DNA from: Massilia sp. ZL223
Lineage (GTDB): Bacteria; Pseudomonadota; Gammaproteobacteria; Burkholderiales; Burkholderiaceae_D
NCBI RefSeq assembly: GCF_018119395.1
Contig: NZ_JAGPWD010000012.1
Coordinates: 49,062 to 113,061 of the forward strand
Length of the DNA: 64,000 nucleotides
Reading direction: 5' to 3'
Shown: positions 15,608 to 24,388 of the stretch, one piece after another
Position numbering within the stretch: position 1 is the first letter of the stretch
Layout of the letters: every line of letters begins with the position of its first letter
Program-made: the position numbers and the translations under genes
Notes under the pieces: model-generated
Told to the model about the DNA's origin: nothing
What the model saw: the letters and a program-made list of their open reading frames with translations, nothing else
Database searches by the model: none

Positions 15608-16852
15608 TCAGGCGGCCGGACGCGCCTGTTCGGCCAGGACCCCGCAAAAATCGAGCGCATTTGCCTGGGCCAACGCTGCTTTCACCTTGCTATCGGTGAA
15701 CTGACGATGTTTAACGAGCACGGCGATCACGTCGGCCGTGGCGATGGCCTCATCGACTTCTGCCAGCTCGAATTTCCCATGGCTTTCGATGTTCGGCTCG
15801 ACTGCGATCACGTCGTAGCCCTGATCGAACAGCGCTTCCGCGATCGACAGGGCGGGAGATTCGCGCAGGTCATCGATGTCCGGCTTGAAGGCCAGCCCAA
15901 AGCAGGCGATCTTCGCCTTGCGTCCAGTACGGGCGTTGGCGTCTGCAGCGGCAATCTTCATCTGGTCGATAGCCCATGCGGTCTTGGCGTTGTTGACCTC
16001 CCGTGCCGTGCGGATCAGACGCGCATTTTCCGGGTCGCGCGCAACGATGAACCACGGATCGACTGCGATGCAATGTCCACCGACGCCGGCGCCTGGCTGT
16101 AAGATGTTCACACGCGGGTGGCGGTTGGCGAGCTGGATGAGCTGCCAGACATTGATGCCCTCCTTGGCGCAAATCAGCGACAACTCGTTGGCAAAGGCAA
16201 TGTTCACGTCGCGGAAGCTATTCTCGGTCAGTTTGCACATCTCCGCGGTCTTGGCGTCGGTCTCGAGTACCTGGCCATGGACGAAGGTGCGGTAGAACCC
16301 TGCAACCGTCGCAGTCGCCTCCGCGGTCAGCCCGCCGATAACACGGTCGTTCTCCACCAGTTCCGACATGATCTTGCCGGGAAGGACGCGCTCCGGGCAG
16401 TAAGCGATATGGACCGTGGACACGTCCACTCCGGCTTCGGACAGTACGTCGGCCATGTGCTGGGTCGTCCCGACCGGAGAAGTCGATTCCAAGATCACCA
16501 GGTCGCCTGGCTTCACAAAGCCGGCGATACTCCGGGTGGCTGCCAGCACGTAGTCAATATTCGGCTGGGGGATGCCTTCGCCCTCGTGGAACGGGGTCGG
16601 CACGCAGATCATGTAGACATCACCGGGCTGCGGCGTGGTGAAGGCTTTTAGACGTCCCGAAGCGACCGCCGAGCGGACAAAGGCGTCGAGATCGGGCTCG
16701 ACGATGTGGATGCGACCCTGGTTAATTGTATGGACCGCATCGGCATTCAGGTCGACGCCGACCACATCGTAATTGCTGCTGGCGAGCAAAGCAGCGGTGG
16801 GCAAGCCGATGTAGCCCAGACCAACTACGCAGACCGTCTTTTTCCTTAACAT
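15608..16852 (-). CDS. wecC: UDP-N-acetyl-D-mannosamine dehydrogenase
   Basis: This 414-residue nucleotide-sugar dehydrogenase oxidises UDP-ManNAc to UDP-ManNAcA using NAD. The N-terminal Rossmann fold starts with VCVVGLGYIGLP; ESTSPVGTT, CPERVLPG and the catalytic-cysteine loop GAGVGGHCIAVDPWF follow, and the C-terminal domain has GLAFKPDIDDLRESPAL. The motif set fits the WecC/WbpA group rather than UDP-glucose dehydrogenase. Its ATG follows the wecB stop directly with no gap. It is the last gene of the large operon. Confidence 0.93.
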   Translation of the reverse strand: MLRKKTVCVVGLGYIGLPTAALLASSNYDVVGVDLNADAVHTINQGRIHIVEPDLDAFVRSAVASGRLKAFTTPQPGDVYMICVPTPFHEGEGIPQPNIDYVLAATRSIAGFVKPGDLVILESTSPVGTTQHMADVLSEAGVDVSTVHIAYCPERVLPGKIMSELVENDRVIGGLTAEATATVAGFYRTFVHGQVLETDAKTAEMCKLTENSFRDVNIAFANELSLICAKEGINVWQLIQLANRHPRVNILQPGAGVGGHCIAVDPWFIVARDPENARLIRTAREVNNAKTAWAIDQMKIAAADANARTGRKAKIACFGLAFKPDIDDLRESPALSIAEALFDQGYDVIAVEPNIESHGKFELAEVDEAIATADVIAVLVKHRQFTDSKVKAALAQANALDFCGVLAEQARPAA

Positions 16853-17992
16853 TTAAAATTTCCTCAACACTTCAATAATTCGTTCGCAAGCGTCACCGCC
16901 GCCATAGGGATTGTGAGCCCACGCCATTTGGCGGTAGCTATCCTCGTTCGTCAGCAACTCGGCGACGTTGGCGACGATCCGCTCGCGGTTGGCGCCCACC
17001 AGGCGCACCGTCCCCGCTGCAACCGCTTCGGGACGCTCGGTGACGTCGCGCATCACCAGCACAGGTTTACCCAGGCTCGGCGCTTCTTCCTGGATGCCGC
17101 CGCTGTCCGTCAGCACCAGATAACAATGCCTGAGCAACAGCACGAAGGGTTCATAGTCGAGCGGCTCGATCAGGTGCACGTTGGGCAGCCCGGCGAGGAT
17201 CGCCTGCACTGGTTCGCGCACGTTCGGGTTCAGGTGCACCGGATAGACGAAGCGTACCGCTGGAAAGCGCTCTGCAAGTTCCTTGAGCGCCTCGCAAATC
17301 TGCAGGAACCCGTCGCCGAAATTCTCGCGGCGGTGCCCCGTGATAAGGACGAAGCGCTTGCTGCGCCAGTCGACAGGCAGGCGCATCGCGAGGAAAGTCT
17401 CTACCTCGTCCTGCCGGCGCGGATCGGAATCGATCTTCTTGAGCATCCACAGCAGCGAATCGATCACAGTATTGCCGGTCACGTGGACCTCGTGTTCCTT
17501 CACGCCTTCCGCCAACAGGTTGGCGCGGCTTTGCTCGGTTGGCGCGAAATGCCAGCGGGTGAGCTTCGAAGCGACTTGGCGGTTGAACTCTTCCGGGAAA
17601 GGCGAGTGCACGTCATGGGTGCGGAGGCCTGCCTCGACGTGCCCAACCGGCACCCCGGCGTAGAAACCGGCCATTGCCGCCGCCAAGGTCGTCGTTGTAT
17701 CGCCGTGGACAAGCAAGGCGTCAGGCCGGTATTCGCGCAACACATGGCGCATGCCGAGCAGCACCGACGAAGTGACGTCGAACAGATCCTGGCCTGACTT
17801 CATCAGGTCCAAGTCGATGTCGGGGACGATATCGAATACGCGCAGGGCCTGATCAAGCATCTGCCGATGCTGCGCTGTCACGCACAACATCGTCTCGAAC
17901 TGGGCGGGGTTCCCCCGCAAGGCGTGGTACAGCGGCGCCATCTTGATAGCTTCCGGTCTCGTTCCGAATACCATCATTATTTTCTTGGTCAT
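16853..17992 (-). CDS. wecB: UDP-N-acetylglucosamine 2-epimerase (non-hydrolysing)
   Basis: This 379-residue enzyme converts UDP-GlcNAc to UDP-ManNAc, the substrate of the adjacent WecC. The family opening VFGTRPEAIKMAPL is at the N-terminus; HVEAGLRTHD, TGHRRENFG, YPVHLNPNVR and LTDSGGIQEEAPSLGKPVLV follow in the expected order. The first 140 bases overlap, out of frame, the 3' end of the upstream glycosyltransferase gene. Length is normal and the start is firmly fixed by the family N-terminus. Confidence 0.96.
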   Translation of the reverse strand: MTKKIMMVFGTRPEAIKMAPLYHALRGNPAQFETMLCVTAQHRQMLDQALRVFDIVPDIDLDLMKSGQDLFDVTSSVLLGMRHVLREYRPDALLVHGDTTTTLAAAMAGFYAGVPVGHVEAGLRTHDVHSPFPEEFNRQVASKLTRWHFAPTEQSRANLLAEGVKEHEVHVTGNTVIDSLLWMLKKIDSDPRRQDEVETFLAMRLPVDWRSKRFVLITGHRRENFGDGFLQICEALKELAERFPAVRFVYPVHLNPNVREPVQAILAGLPNVHLIEPLDYEPFVLLLRHCYLVLTDSGGIQEEAPSLGKPVLVMRDVTERPEAVAAGTVRLVGANRERIVANVAELLTNEDSYRQMAWAHNPYGGGDACERIIEVLRKF

Positions 17993-19217
17993 GCTTAGTC
18001 AGCTTCCTCAGGATATTCAACATGTTGCCAGCCAAGTTCTTGCGGTCATAGCGCTTGGCAGCATTCAGCCCATTGCGGCGATAGGTATCGAAGCGCGCGG
18101 TATCGGCGCGCAGGCGCAACAGAGCGTCAGTCAGCTGTTCCGCGTTATCGGACTCGAACACTTCCCCGACGCCTTCGTCGCGGACGATCTGGGCCGATTC
18201 ACCCGGCACCCCATGCAGGACGGGAATGCCCATGCCCATGCATTCGAAGAGTTTCGACGGAATCACCGAGCCAAACAGCTCGGTCTTGCGCAGGTGGATG
18301 ATCGACACGTCCAGCAGGGACCAGTAGTGCGGAACCTCGGCCTTGGGCACCGAGTCCAGGAACAGCACGTTATTCAACTCCATGGAATTCGCCAGCGCGA
18401 TCAAGTCCGCCTTGCGGGCCCCATCGCCCAGGAATAACAGGCGGACTTTCTCCGCCCCCGGGGTCTCCTTCAGCCTGCGGGCAGCCTCGAGCAGGGTTTC
18501 GAGCCCGTGTGCCATGCCGTGGGTGCCGATGTAGCCAGCCACGAAGCAGCCTTCAAGCCCTAGCTTGCGCTCGAGCTCACTGTGTTTGTTCTGCGGACCG
18601 AAATTGCTCAGATCCACTCCGTTGGTGACGACATCGATTTTTTTCGGATCGACGCCGCGTTTGGCCAGCACGTCCTTGAACGCATGGGTCACGCCGACGA
18701 TACGGGTGGCCTTGCGATACAGGAACATCTCGAGCCGCTCCAGCATGCGGATTGCGAACGAGTCGCCCAGGGCGCCTACCGCCTTGATGGACTCGGGCCA
18801 GATGTCGCGCAGCTCGAAAACCCATGGCTTACGCTTGAGCAGGCCCACCACGTAAGCGGCGCAGGCCGTGAAGAATTGCGGAGAGGTGCCTACCACGACA
18901 TCCGGCTTGCGCACGAACAAGGACGCCAGCGTCGACGTCGCCATGAAGCTCACGTAATCGAGGATACGGCGCGCCGTGCCTTCGTTGGCCGTGATGTAGG
19001 ACCAGACACGGATTACCCTGATGCCGTTCATGGTCTCAGTCTGCCAGAGTTTGTTCTTATACCCTGGAAACACCTTCCCTTTTGGAAAGTTTGGAGCGCA
19101 AGTAATCACTGTAACCGCCGCCCCCTTGTTGACCCATTCGCGACAATGCTCATAGGTGCGGCTGGCCGGAGCGTTGACTTCCGGGGGGAAATTGTCCGTT
19201 AGAAATAGAATATGCAC
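17853..19217 (-). CDS. Family 4 glycosyltransferase (WbuB-like)
   Basis: This GT-B glycosyltransferase has the N-terminal pattern VHILFLTDNFPPEVNAPASR, then CAPNFPKGKVFPGY and WVFELRDIWPESI, and a C-terminal donor domain with GYIGTHGMAHGLETLL and SKLFECMGMGIPVL. It resembles the WbuB group that transfers N-acetylated sugars. I use GTG 19217, one base past the heparinase stop, giving 454 residues. The normal fold ends near NILRKLT; about 47 more residues of non-family sequence are read through into wecB, which is odd. It acts on the cytoplasmic face of the inner membrane, building the repeat unit. The sugar is unknown. Confidence 0.87.
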   Translation of the reverse strand: MHILFLTDNFPPEVNAPASRTYEHCREWVNKGAAVTVITCAPNFPKGKVFPGYKNKLWQTETMNGIRVIRVWSYITANEGTARRILDYVSFMATSTLASLFVRKPDVVVGTSPQFFTACAAYVVGLLKRKPWVFELRDIWPESIKAVGALGDSFAIRMLERLEMFLYRKATRIVGVTHAFKDVLAKRGVDPKKIDVVTNGVDLSNFGPQNKHSELERKLGLEGCFVAGYIGTHGMAHGLETLLEAARRLKETPGAEKVRLLFLGDGARKADLIALANSMELNNVLFLDSVPKAEVPHYWSLLDVSIIHLRKTELFGSVIPSKLFECMGMGIPVLHGVPGESAQIVRDEGVGEVFESDNAEQLTDALLRLRADTARFDTYRRNGLNAAKRYDRKNLAGNMLNILRKLTKHDQENNDGIRNETGSYQDGAAVPRLAGEPRPVRDDVVRDSAASADA

Positions 19218-19218
19218 A

Positions 19219-20868
19219 TCAGATCCAGTTGATGGTGATGGTTGCTGCCTTGTCGTCCAGCTCGACGGCAATGCACATGGTGTCTTGGACGGGGCCGAAC
19301 ACAGGTCCATAGCGCGCCGGCTCGAGGCTGGCGCGGCCTGCCGCAACCTCGAAGACGCAGCGCTGTCCGCCTGCGAGCTTCAGCACGAACGACTGCCCTT
19401 CTCCGGCCTCGACGGCAACGTCGGGGTGCAGGATGTAGCGCGCCTTGGCACGCATGAAGCCGCCGCTGACGAGGTCGGCGATCTCGAGCCTGCCGTTGCG
19501 CAAGGTCCAGCTACGGCGGTGCACCGGCTTGCCCGGCAGGCGCCGGTAGCCGTCATGCGAGCAAGCGACCTCTACCTCGCCGTCGGCGCAACGCGCGGCG
19601 TAACCGAACGGATAGGCTCGCCGGGCAACCCGGAACCCGGACCAGACTTCGGAAGAGCTCTGGCCGTCGACCTCCACGGTGCTGTGCGAGCAGGTGGCGC
19701 GCTCACGCTCGCGCTCCGGGCCGAGTCCGTAGCGCGAGGTTCCGCCGTTGACGATCACGCGTTGCCTGAACAGCGACAATTCGAACGAAAGCGTATCGGC
19801 GTGCGCATGGCCCGGAAGGTAGTCCGGCCCGACCGGGCCGACATCGAGCAGCGCTACCGCTTCCGCCGCCTCGAGCCGCACGTAGCCGCTCTCGGGCCAG
19901 GCTTGGCAGGCCGGCAGCGGCGCCCCGGCGGCAACCGGAAGCGCCAGTTGCAGCCGGCGGGCATAGGCTTCGAGCCCCGCATGGTCCGGCGCGATGCCCA
20001 GCGCGGCGTCGTTGAACAGCGCTATCCCGCCGTCGGGATGGGACATCCCGCGCAACCAGCCAAGCATGCGGACGGCCGTTTGCTCCCAGTCCCGCACGAC
20101 GCCCGCATCGATTCGGCCCGGGCGGGCACCCGCCACATTCACGAGGTCGAGCATGTCTTCCAGGAAGATTGCATGGTACATCGGGCTGCGTTCGAAGTTC
20201 CCGCCGTCCGCCAGCACCTGCTCCGGCAGTTCGCGCGCGATGATGCGCAGGCCGAGCGCGAGCCACTTGCCTGCCTCGGCACCCTCGAACGCCAGGCCGG
20301 CGAAGACCAGGGCCTTGGCGTTGGCGAACAGGTGATTGCCCAGCAGGTGGCGCTCGAGACGGCCCGTAAGCCATCGAGTCTGCACCGCCAGGCTATGCAG
20401 CGCCGCTGGCGGCAACGGGTTCCCCGCGCACATCCACTTCACCCAGTTGACGATGCGCAGCGAAGTCGGATACGGCTCCCACGCGGTTCCCGTACCCGGC
20501 GCGTTATCGGCGACCCATTGCGCGATCAGCGCCGCATGCCAAGCGGCCCGCGAAGCGCCGCCTTCGGCGTTCAGATCGTCGAAGTAATGCTGGTTGTAGC
20601 GCCACAGTTTCTCCAGCCTAGGGTTGTCCCAGCCGATGTCCTGCAGGCGCGCCTGCGTGCCCAGGAACGAGAAGCTGCCTGGTCCGGTCATGCTCGGCGC
20701 GCGTCGCGCCGGCTCAACCCAGCGCCCGAGCGCGGCGGCCGGCGCCGGCGCCGGCGCGGTGTCGACGCGCGGCCGCAGTAACCGGAACGCGAAGCGACCG
20801 TACACCTGCACCGGCTTGAGGTGCCTGATCGTGTGCCAATACTTTCCGGCACCTGCGAGTACACTCAA
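19219..20868 (-). CDS. Heparinase II/III-family polysaccharide lyase-like protein
   Basis: This 549-residue protein has an N-terminal alpha-helical toroid region (WRYNQHYFDDLN, GTAWEPYPTSLRIVNW, LLGNHLFANAKALVFAGLAF) and a C-terminal beta-sandwich with the heparinase motif PGHAHADTLSFELSL. Start TTG 20868 is preferred: it overlaps the upstream stop as TTGA and has GAGG 7 bases before it. Such proteins sit in exopolysaccharide clusters next to a bi-domain oxidoreductase, as here. They could trim or edit the polymer. No signal peptide is evident, so the compartment is unclear. An alternative is a uronate-binding protein without lyase activity. Confidence 0.85.
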   Translation of the reverse strand: MSVLAGAGKYWHTIRHLKPVQVYGRFAFRLLRPRVDTAPAPAPAAALGRWVEPARRAPSMTGPGSFSFLGTQARLQDIGWDNPRLEKLWRYNQHYFDDLNAEGGASRAAWHAALIAQWVADNAPGTGTAWEPYPTSLRIVNWVKWMCAGNPLPPAALHSLAVQTRWLTGRLERHLLGNHLFANAKALVFAGLAFEGAEAGKWLALGLRIIARELPEQVLADGGNFERSPMYHAIFLEDMLDLVNVAGARPGRIDAGVVRDWEQTAVRMLGWLRGMSHPDGGIALFNDAALGIAPDHAGLEAYARRLQLALPVAAGAPLPACQAWPESGYVRLEAAEAVALLDVGPVGPDYLPGHAHADTLSFELSLFRQRVIVNGGTSRYGLGPERERERATCSHSTVEVDGQSSSEVWSGFRVARRAYPFGYAARCADGEVEVACSHDGYRRLPGKPVHRRSWTLRNGRLEIADLVSGGFMRAKARYILHPDVAVEAGEGQSFVLKLAGGQRCVFEVAAGRASLEPARYGPVFGPVQDTMCIAVELDDKAATITINWI

Positions 20869-22994
20869 CGCAAGGCCTCGCCGATCTCGATCGCGACGCG
20901 GCTGACCTCGAAGATCTCGTCGACTGGAATTGGCGCACCGGCGCTGCGGGCGACCGCGCCGATGAAGGCGGCGGCGCAGGCCTTCTGGCCCTTGTCCTGG
21001 CGCCACAAGTTCATTTTCTTGAACCCCGGCCAGCCGAAGCCGCTCAGCTTGCGGAAGTTATCCAGCTGCAGCACGCGCCCCTCGGCGAACACCTCCAGAC
21101 GCTCCTTCGGGAAGGCTTTGCTGCCGTTGGCGAAATAATGCACAGTGCCGATCGAACCGTCGTCGAAGCTCATCGTCACAGACACCGAGTCGCGGGTGGC
21201 GCTATCGAGCGCCATGTGGCGCCATTCCTTGATGCGCGCACCGGCCAGGAAGCGCAGCAGGTCGACGAAGTGGCAGGCCTCGCCCACGATGCGTCCGCCG
21301 CCTATTTCGGCGTCCTGGGTCCAGTGCGAGGCGGGAATCGCGCCGGCATTGACCGTCATGATGAAGGACTTGGGTCCCTGCACGCCTGCGAGCAAGCTCT
21401 TGATCTTTTGAACCTGGGGGGCGAAACGACGGTTGAATCCGACCATCAGCACCGGCGCGGCACCGCGCGCCAGGGTGGCCTGCTTGAAGGCGCGCTCGAT
21501 GCCGGACAGTTCGTCCCGGGTCAGGCACAGGGGCTTCTCGACGAAGACGTCGCGTCCCGACTCGAGCGCCTTGTGCACGAAATGCGCGTGCGTGTCATGG
21601 CGGGTGGTGACGACGATTGCATTGGTGCCTTCGTCGGCGAACACGCGCTCGGTATCAGTGGTGGTTTCGTCGAAGCCGAACTTGCGGGCAGCGGCCAAGC
21701 CGCTCACTCCGGTACTGGAGGCAACGCTGCGCAGGCGCGCGCCCGCCTCTTTAAAGGCTGGAATCAGCACTGCGCTCGCGTAGTTGCCGGAGCCGATGAA
21801 ACTGACTGCGGGCGCGCTGCTCGCCGCGCCAGACGTTGCGGCGGCGGCAACAACCTGTACGGTGCGTCCTTCGCGCGTGAGCGCCACTCCCGGATACTGT
21901 AGCAGGATGCCCCAGGACGGCGCCGCCCCACCTACCAGCTCGTAAGCCTGCTGGGCGTCGGCGATGCCAAAGCGGTGCGAGATCAAGGGCTTTACGTCCA
22001 GGCGGCCATCGGCCACCATGTCGAGCACCGCCTCGAAGTTACGCTGCTCGGTCCAGCGCACAAAACCGACCGGGTAGTCGTTGCCCTTCTCCTCGTAGTT
22101 CGGATCGTAGCGTCCGGGGCCGTAAGAGCACGACACCTGGAAGGTAAGCTCTTTCTCGAAGAAATCGGCGCGCGACAGTTCCAGGCCGGTGACGCCGACC
22201 AGCACGATGCGCCCGCGTTTGCGGCACATGAGCGCGGCCTGGTGCATCGGCTCGCTGCTCTTGGTGGCGGCGGTCACGATCACGGCGTCGACGCCGCGGC
22301 CGCGCGAGTACGCCTGCGCCGCTGCGACCGGGTCCTGGCCGGCCGCCAGGTCGACCACCTCGGCGCCAAAACTGCGCGCCAGCGCCAGCTTGTCTTTGTC
22401 GAAGTCCAGGCCCAGCACGCGGCAACCGTGCGCGCGCAGCAGCTGCACGGTCACCAGTCCGATCAGACCCAGGCCGGTCACCACGACCGTCTCGCCCAGG
22501 GTTGGGTTGGCCAGGCGAATGCCCTGCAACGCGATGGCGCCGAGCACGGTAAAGGCGGCCTCTTCGTCGCTCACGCCGTCCGGCACCTTTGCGCACAGGT
22601 TGACCGGCACGCTGACCACTTCGGCATGCTTGCCGTTGCTGATGACGCGGTCGCCGGCCTCGAAGCCGGCGACGCCCGCGCCTACCTCGGCCACGCGTCC
22701 CACGTTGCAGTAACCCAGCGGGAGGGGTTGGTCGAGCTTGTTGAACACCGCCTCGATGGTCGGCTGCAGTCCGTCGGTCTTGATCTTGTCAAGCACCATG
22801 CGAACCTTGTCCGGCTGCTGGCGCGCTTTCTCGATCCAATTGGCTTTGCCAAATTCGACAAGCATGCGCTCGGTGCCGGCCGAAACCAGCGTCTGGGTGG
22901 TCTGGATCAGCAACTGACCGCGCTTGACACCGGGTGCGGGCACGTCCGCCACTTCGGTCGCGCCGGTTTTCAGGCTTTGCAAAATCTGTTTCAT
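20865..22994 (-). CDS. Bi-domain oxidoreductase (zinc-type alcohol dehydrogenase + Gfo/Idh/MocA)
   Basis: This 709-residue protein joins two dehydrogenases. Residues about 1-370 are a medium-chain alcohol dehydrogenase-like domain (GYCNVGRVAEVGAGVAGFEAGDRV, then VVTGLGLIGLVTVQLLRAHG). Residues about 390-709 are a Gfo/Idh/MocA domain with FIGSGNYASAVLIPAFKEAG, VFVEKPLCLT and VGFNRRFAPQV. This fused architecture is common in polysaccharide loci and pairs with a heparinase-like gene. It probably redox-modifies a nucleotide sugar or glycan intermediate; the substrate is unknown. Both ends overlap neighbours by 4 bases. Confidence 0.9.
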   Translation of the reverse strand: MKQILQSLKTGATEVADVPAPGVKRGQLLIQTTQTLVSAGTERMLVEFGKANWIEKARQQPDKVRMVLDKIKTDGLQPTIEAVFNKLDQPLPLGYCNVGRVAEVGAGVAGFEAGDRVISNGKHAEVVSVPVNLCAKVPDGVSDEEAAFTVLGAIALQGIRLANPTLGETVVVTGLGLIGLVTVQLLRAHGCRVLGLDFDKDKLALARSFGAEVVDLAAGQDPVAAAQAYSRGRGVDAVIVTAATKSSEPMHQAALMCRKRGRIVLVGVTGLELSRADFFEKELTFQVSCSYGPGRYDPNYEEKGNDYPVGFVRWTEQRNFEAVLDMVADGRLDVKPLISHRFGIADAQQAYELVGGAAPSWGILLQYPGVALTREGRTVQVVAAAATSGAASSAPAVSFIGSGNYASAVLIPAFKEAGARLRSVASSTGVSGLAAARKFGFDETTTDTERVFADEGTNAIVVTTRHDTHAHFVHKALESGRDVFVEKPLCLTRDELSGIERAFKQATLARGAAPVLMVGFNRRFAPQVQKIKSLLAGVQGPKSFIMTVNAGAIPASHWTQDAEIGGGRIVGEACHFVDLLRFLAGARIKEWRHMALDSATRDSVSVTMSFDDGSIGTVHYFANGSKAFPKERLEVFAEGRVLQLDNFRKLSGFGWPGFKKMNLWRQDKGQKACAAAFIGAVARSAGAPIPVDEIFEVSRVAIEIGEALR

Positions 22995-23773
22995 CGTACG
23001 CCCATCCCGCTTGCGCAGAGCTGGTCCTTCTCGTCCCGGTTCGGGTAATTGATCAACACGGCCCTATACTTTCCTTTGAATACAAACAGGCTGCCGGCGG
23101 CAGCGCCAATGGTTCCATGACGGCCGATCAGGCCCTCGATATCGGTCAGGCTGCCGGCACCGCCCAACACCGACATCGGCAGCGTGGTCGCGTCGCGCAC
23201 CTGGTCGACCAGGTCCATGTCGTAGCCTTTCATCACGCCATCTTGGTCGATCGAATTCAGCAAAATCTCGCCAGCGCCCAATTGCGCCACCTTTTTCGCG
23301 AACTCGACGGGATGCATCCCGGTGGCGCGCGTGCCGTTGTGGGTGAACAGCTCGTAGCGCTTGAAGAAGCCGGACTTCTTGACGTCCAGGACGGCTACGA
23401 TGCTCTGGCTGCCGACCCGTTTTGCGGCGTCGGCGATGATGCCCGGATTGTGCACGGCGGCCGCGCCGACAGCCACCTTCTCCACGCCCAGCGTGATAAT
23501 GTGCTCGATCTGTTCGGCGGTCTTCACACCACCGGCATAGCACAGCGGCATGCGACATTCCGCCGCCAAGTTGCGGATCAGGTTGTAGTCCGGCTCGCGG
23601 TTATGCGCGGTCGCGTCGATGTCGATGACGGTGAGCTCGTCGACTTCTTTCTCGTTGAAGATGCGTACGGCATTGATCGGGTCGCCGACATACTTAGGTT
23701 CGCCGAAGCGGACCGTTTTCACCAAGCCGCCGTTTTGCACCAGCAGGCAGGGAATGATTCGTGGACGCAGCAT
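22991..23773 (-). CDS. hisF2: HisF2-type acetamidino-sugar modification protein
   Basis: This 260-residue TIM barrel resembles HisF (LRPRIIPCLLVQNGGLVKTVRFG, then VIDIDATAHNREPDYNLI and GGVKTAEQIEHII). Its position between hisH2 and sugar genes, far from any his operon, marks it as the AglZ/HisF2 paralogue. In Pseudomonas O-antigen loci the HisF2/HisH2 pair delivers ammonia to WbpG to make acetamidino groups. It starts 4 bases after the hisH2 stop and overlaps the bi-domain oxidoreductase start by 4 bases. Confidence 0.92.
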   Translation of the reverse strand: MLRPRIIPCLLVQNGGLVKTVRFGEPKYVGDPINAVRIFNEKEVDELTVIDIDATAHNREPDYNLIRNLAAECRMPLCYAGGVKTAEQIEHIITLGVEKVAVGAAAVHNPGIIADAAKRVGSQSIVAVLDVKKSGFFKRYELFTHNGTRATGMHPVEFAKKVAQLGAGEILLNSIDQDGVMKGYDMDLVDQVRDATTLPMSVLGGAGSLTDIEGLIGRHGTIGAAAGSLFVFKGKYRAVLINYPNRDEKDQLCASGMGVR

Positions 23774-23776
23774 CGG

Positions 23777-24388
23777 TCAGATCTCCGCAAAATTCTTCAG
23801 TAACTGCATGCCCCAATGATGGCTCTTCTCCGGATGGAACTGGGTGCCGTAGACGTTGCCAGAACGGACTGCCGACGCGTACTGGCCGTTGTAGTCTGTG
23901 GTGGCAAGCACATGTTCCTGGCTGTCCGGGACGAAGTAATACGAGTGCAGGAAATAGAAGCGCGGGTCATCCATGCCATGGAACAGGCTCTCGCCAGCGC
24001 GCGGCAGGGCGTCGTTCCAGCCCATGTGCGGCAGGCGCGCTTTCTGGGTGAAACGGCTGTCGTCGAAGCGCTTCACGCGGGCCGGGATCCAGCCCAGGCC
24101 CGGCAGCTCGCCTTCGTCGCTGCTGTCGGCCATCATCTGCATGCCTACACAGACGCCCAGCACCGGGCGCTGCTCTTCCTTGACCAGGCGGTCCAGCGTC
24201 TCGCGCATGCCCGAGGCATTGAGCCGCGCCATGGCCCAGTCGAATGCGCCAACGCCCGGCAGGATGATCTTTTTCGCGCTCTCGAGCTCCTGCGCCGTAC
24301 GGGCCGGCCTGGCCTCGATGTGCAGGCGCTTGTACATGTCCGCGAAAGCCTGGATGTTCCCCAGGCCGTAATCGACGATCGTGATCAT
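23777..24388 (-). CDS. hisH2: HisH2-type glutamine amidotransferase for acetamidino sugars
   Basis: This 203-residue class I glutamine amidotransferase has the nucleophile elbow LGVCVGMQ (C80) and the His/Glu pair in QFHPEKSHHWG (H185, E187), so the triad is complete. It would hydrolyse glutamine and pass ammonia through HisF2 to WbpG. Its start overlaps the wbpG stop by 4 bases. Context, not sequence alone, separates it from histidine-pathway HisH. Confidence 0.92.
   Translation of the reverse strand: MITIVDYGLGNIQAFADMYKRLHIEARPARTAQELESAKKIILPGVGAFDWAMARLNASGMRETLDRLVKEEQRPVLGVCVGMQMMADSSDEGELPGLGWIPARVKRFDDSRFTQKARLPHMGWNDALPRAGESLFHGMDDPRFYFLHSYYFVPDSQEHVLATTDYNGQYASAVRSGNVYGTQFHPEKSHHWGMQLLKNFAEI

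Noticed and set aside
16931..16945. JUMPstart/ops-like GGCGGTAGC inside wecB (and another inside the Wzz gene)
   Set aside because: Both lie within coding sequence on the wrong strand for the leftward operon and are not in a leader.
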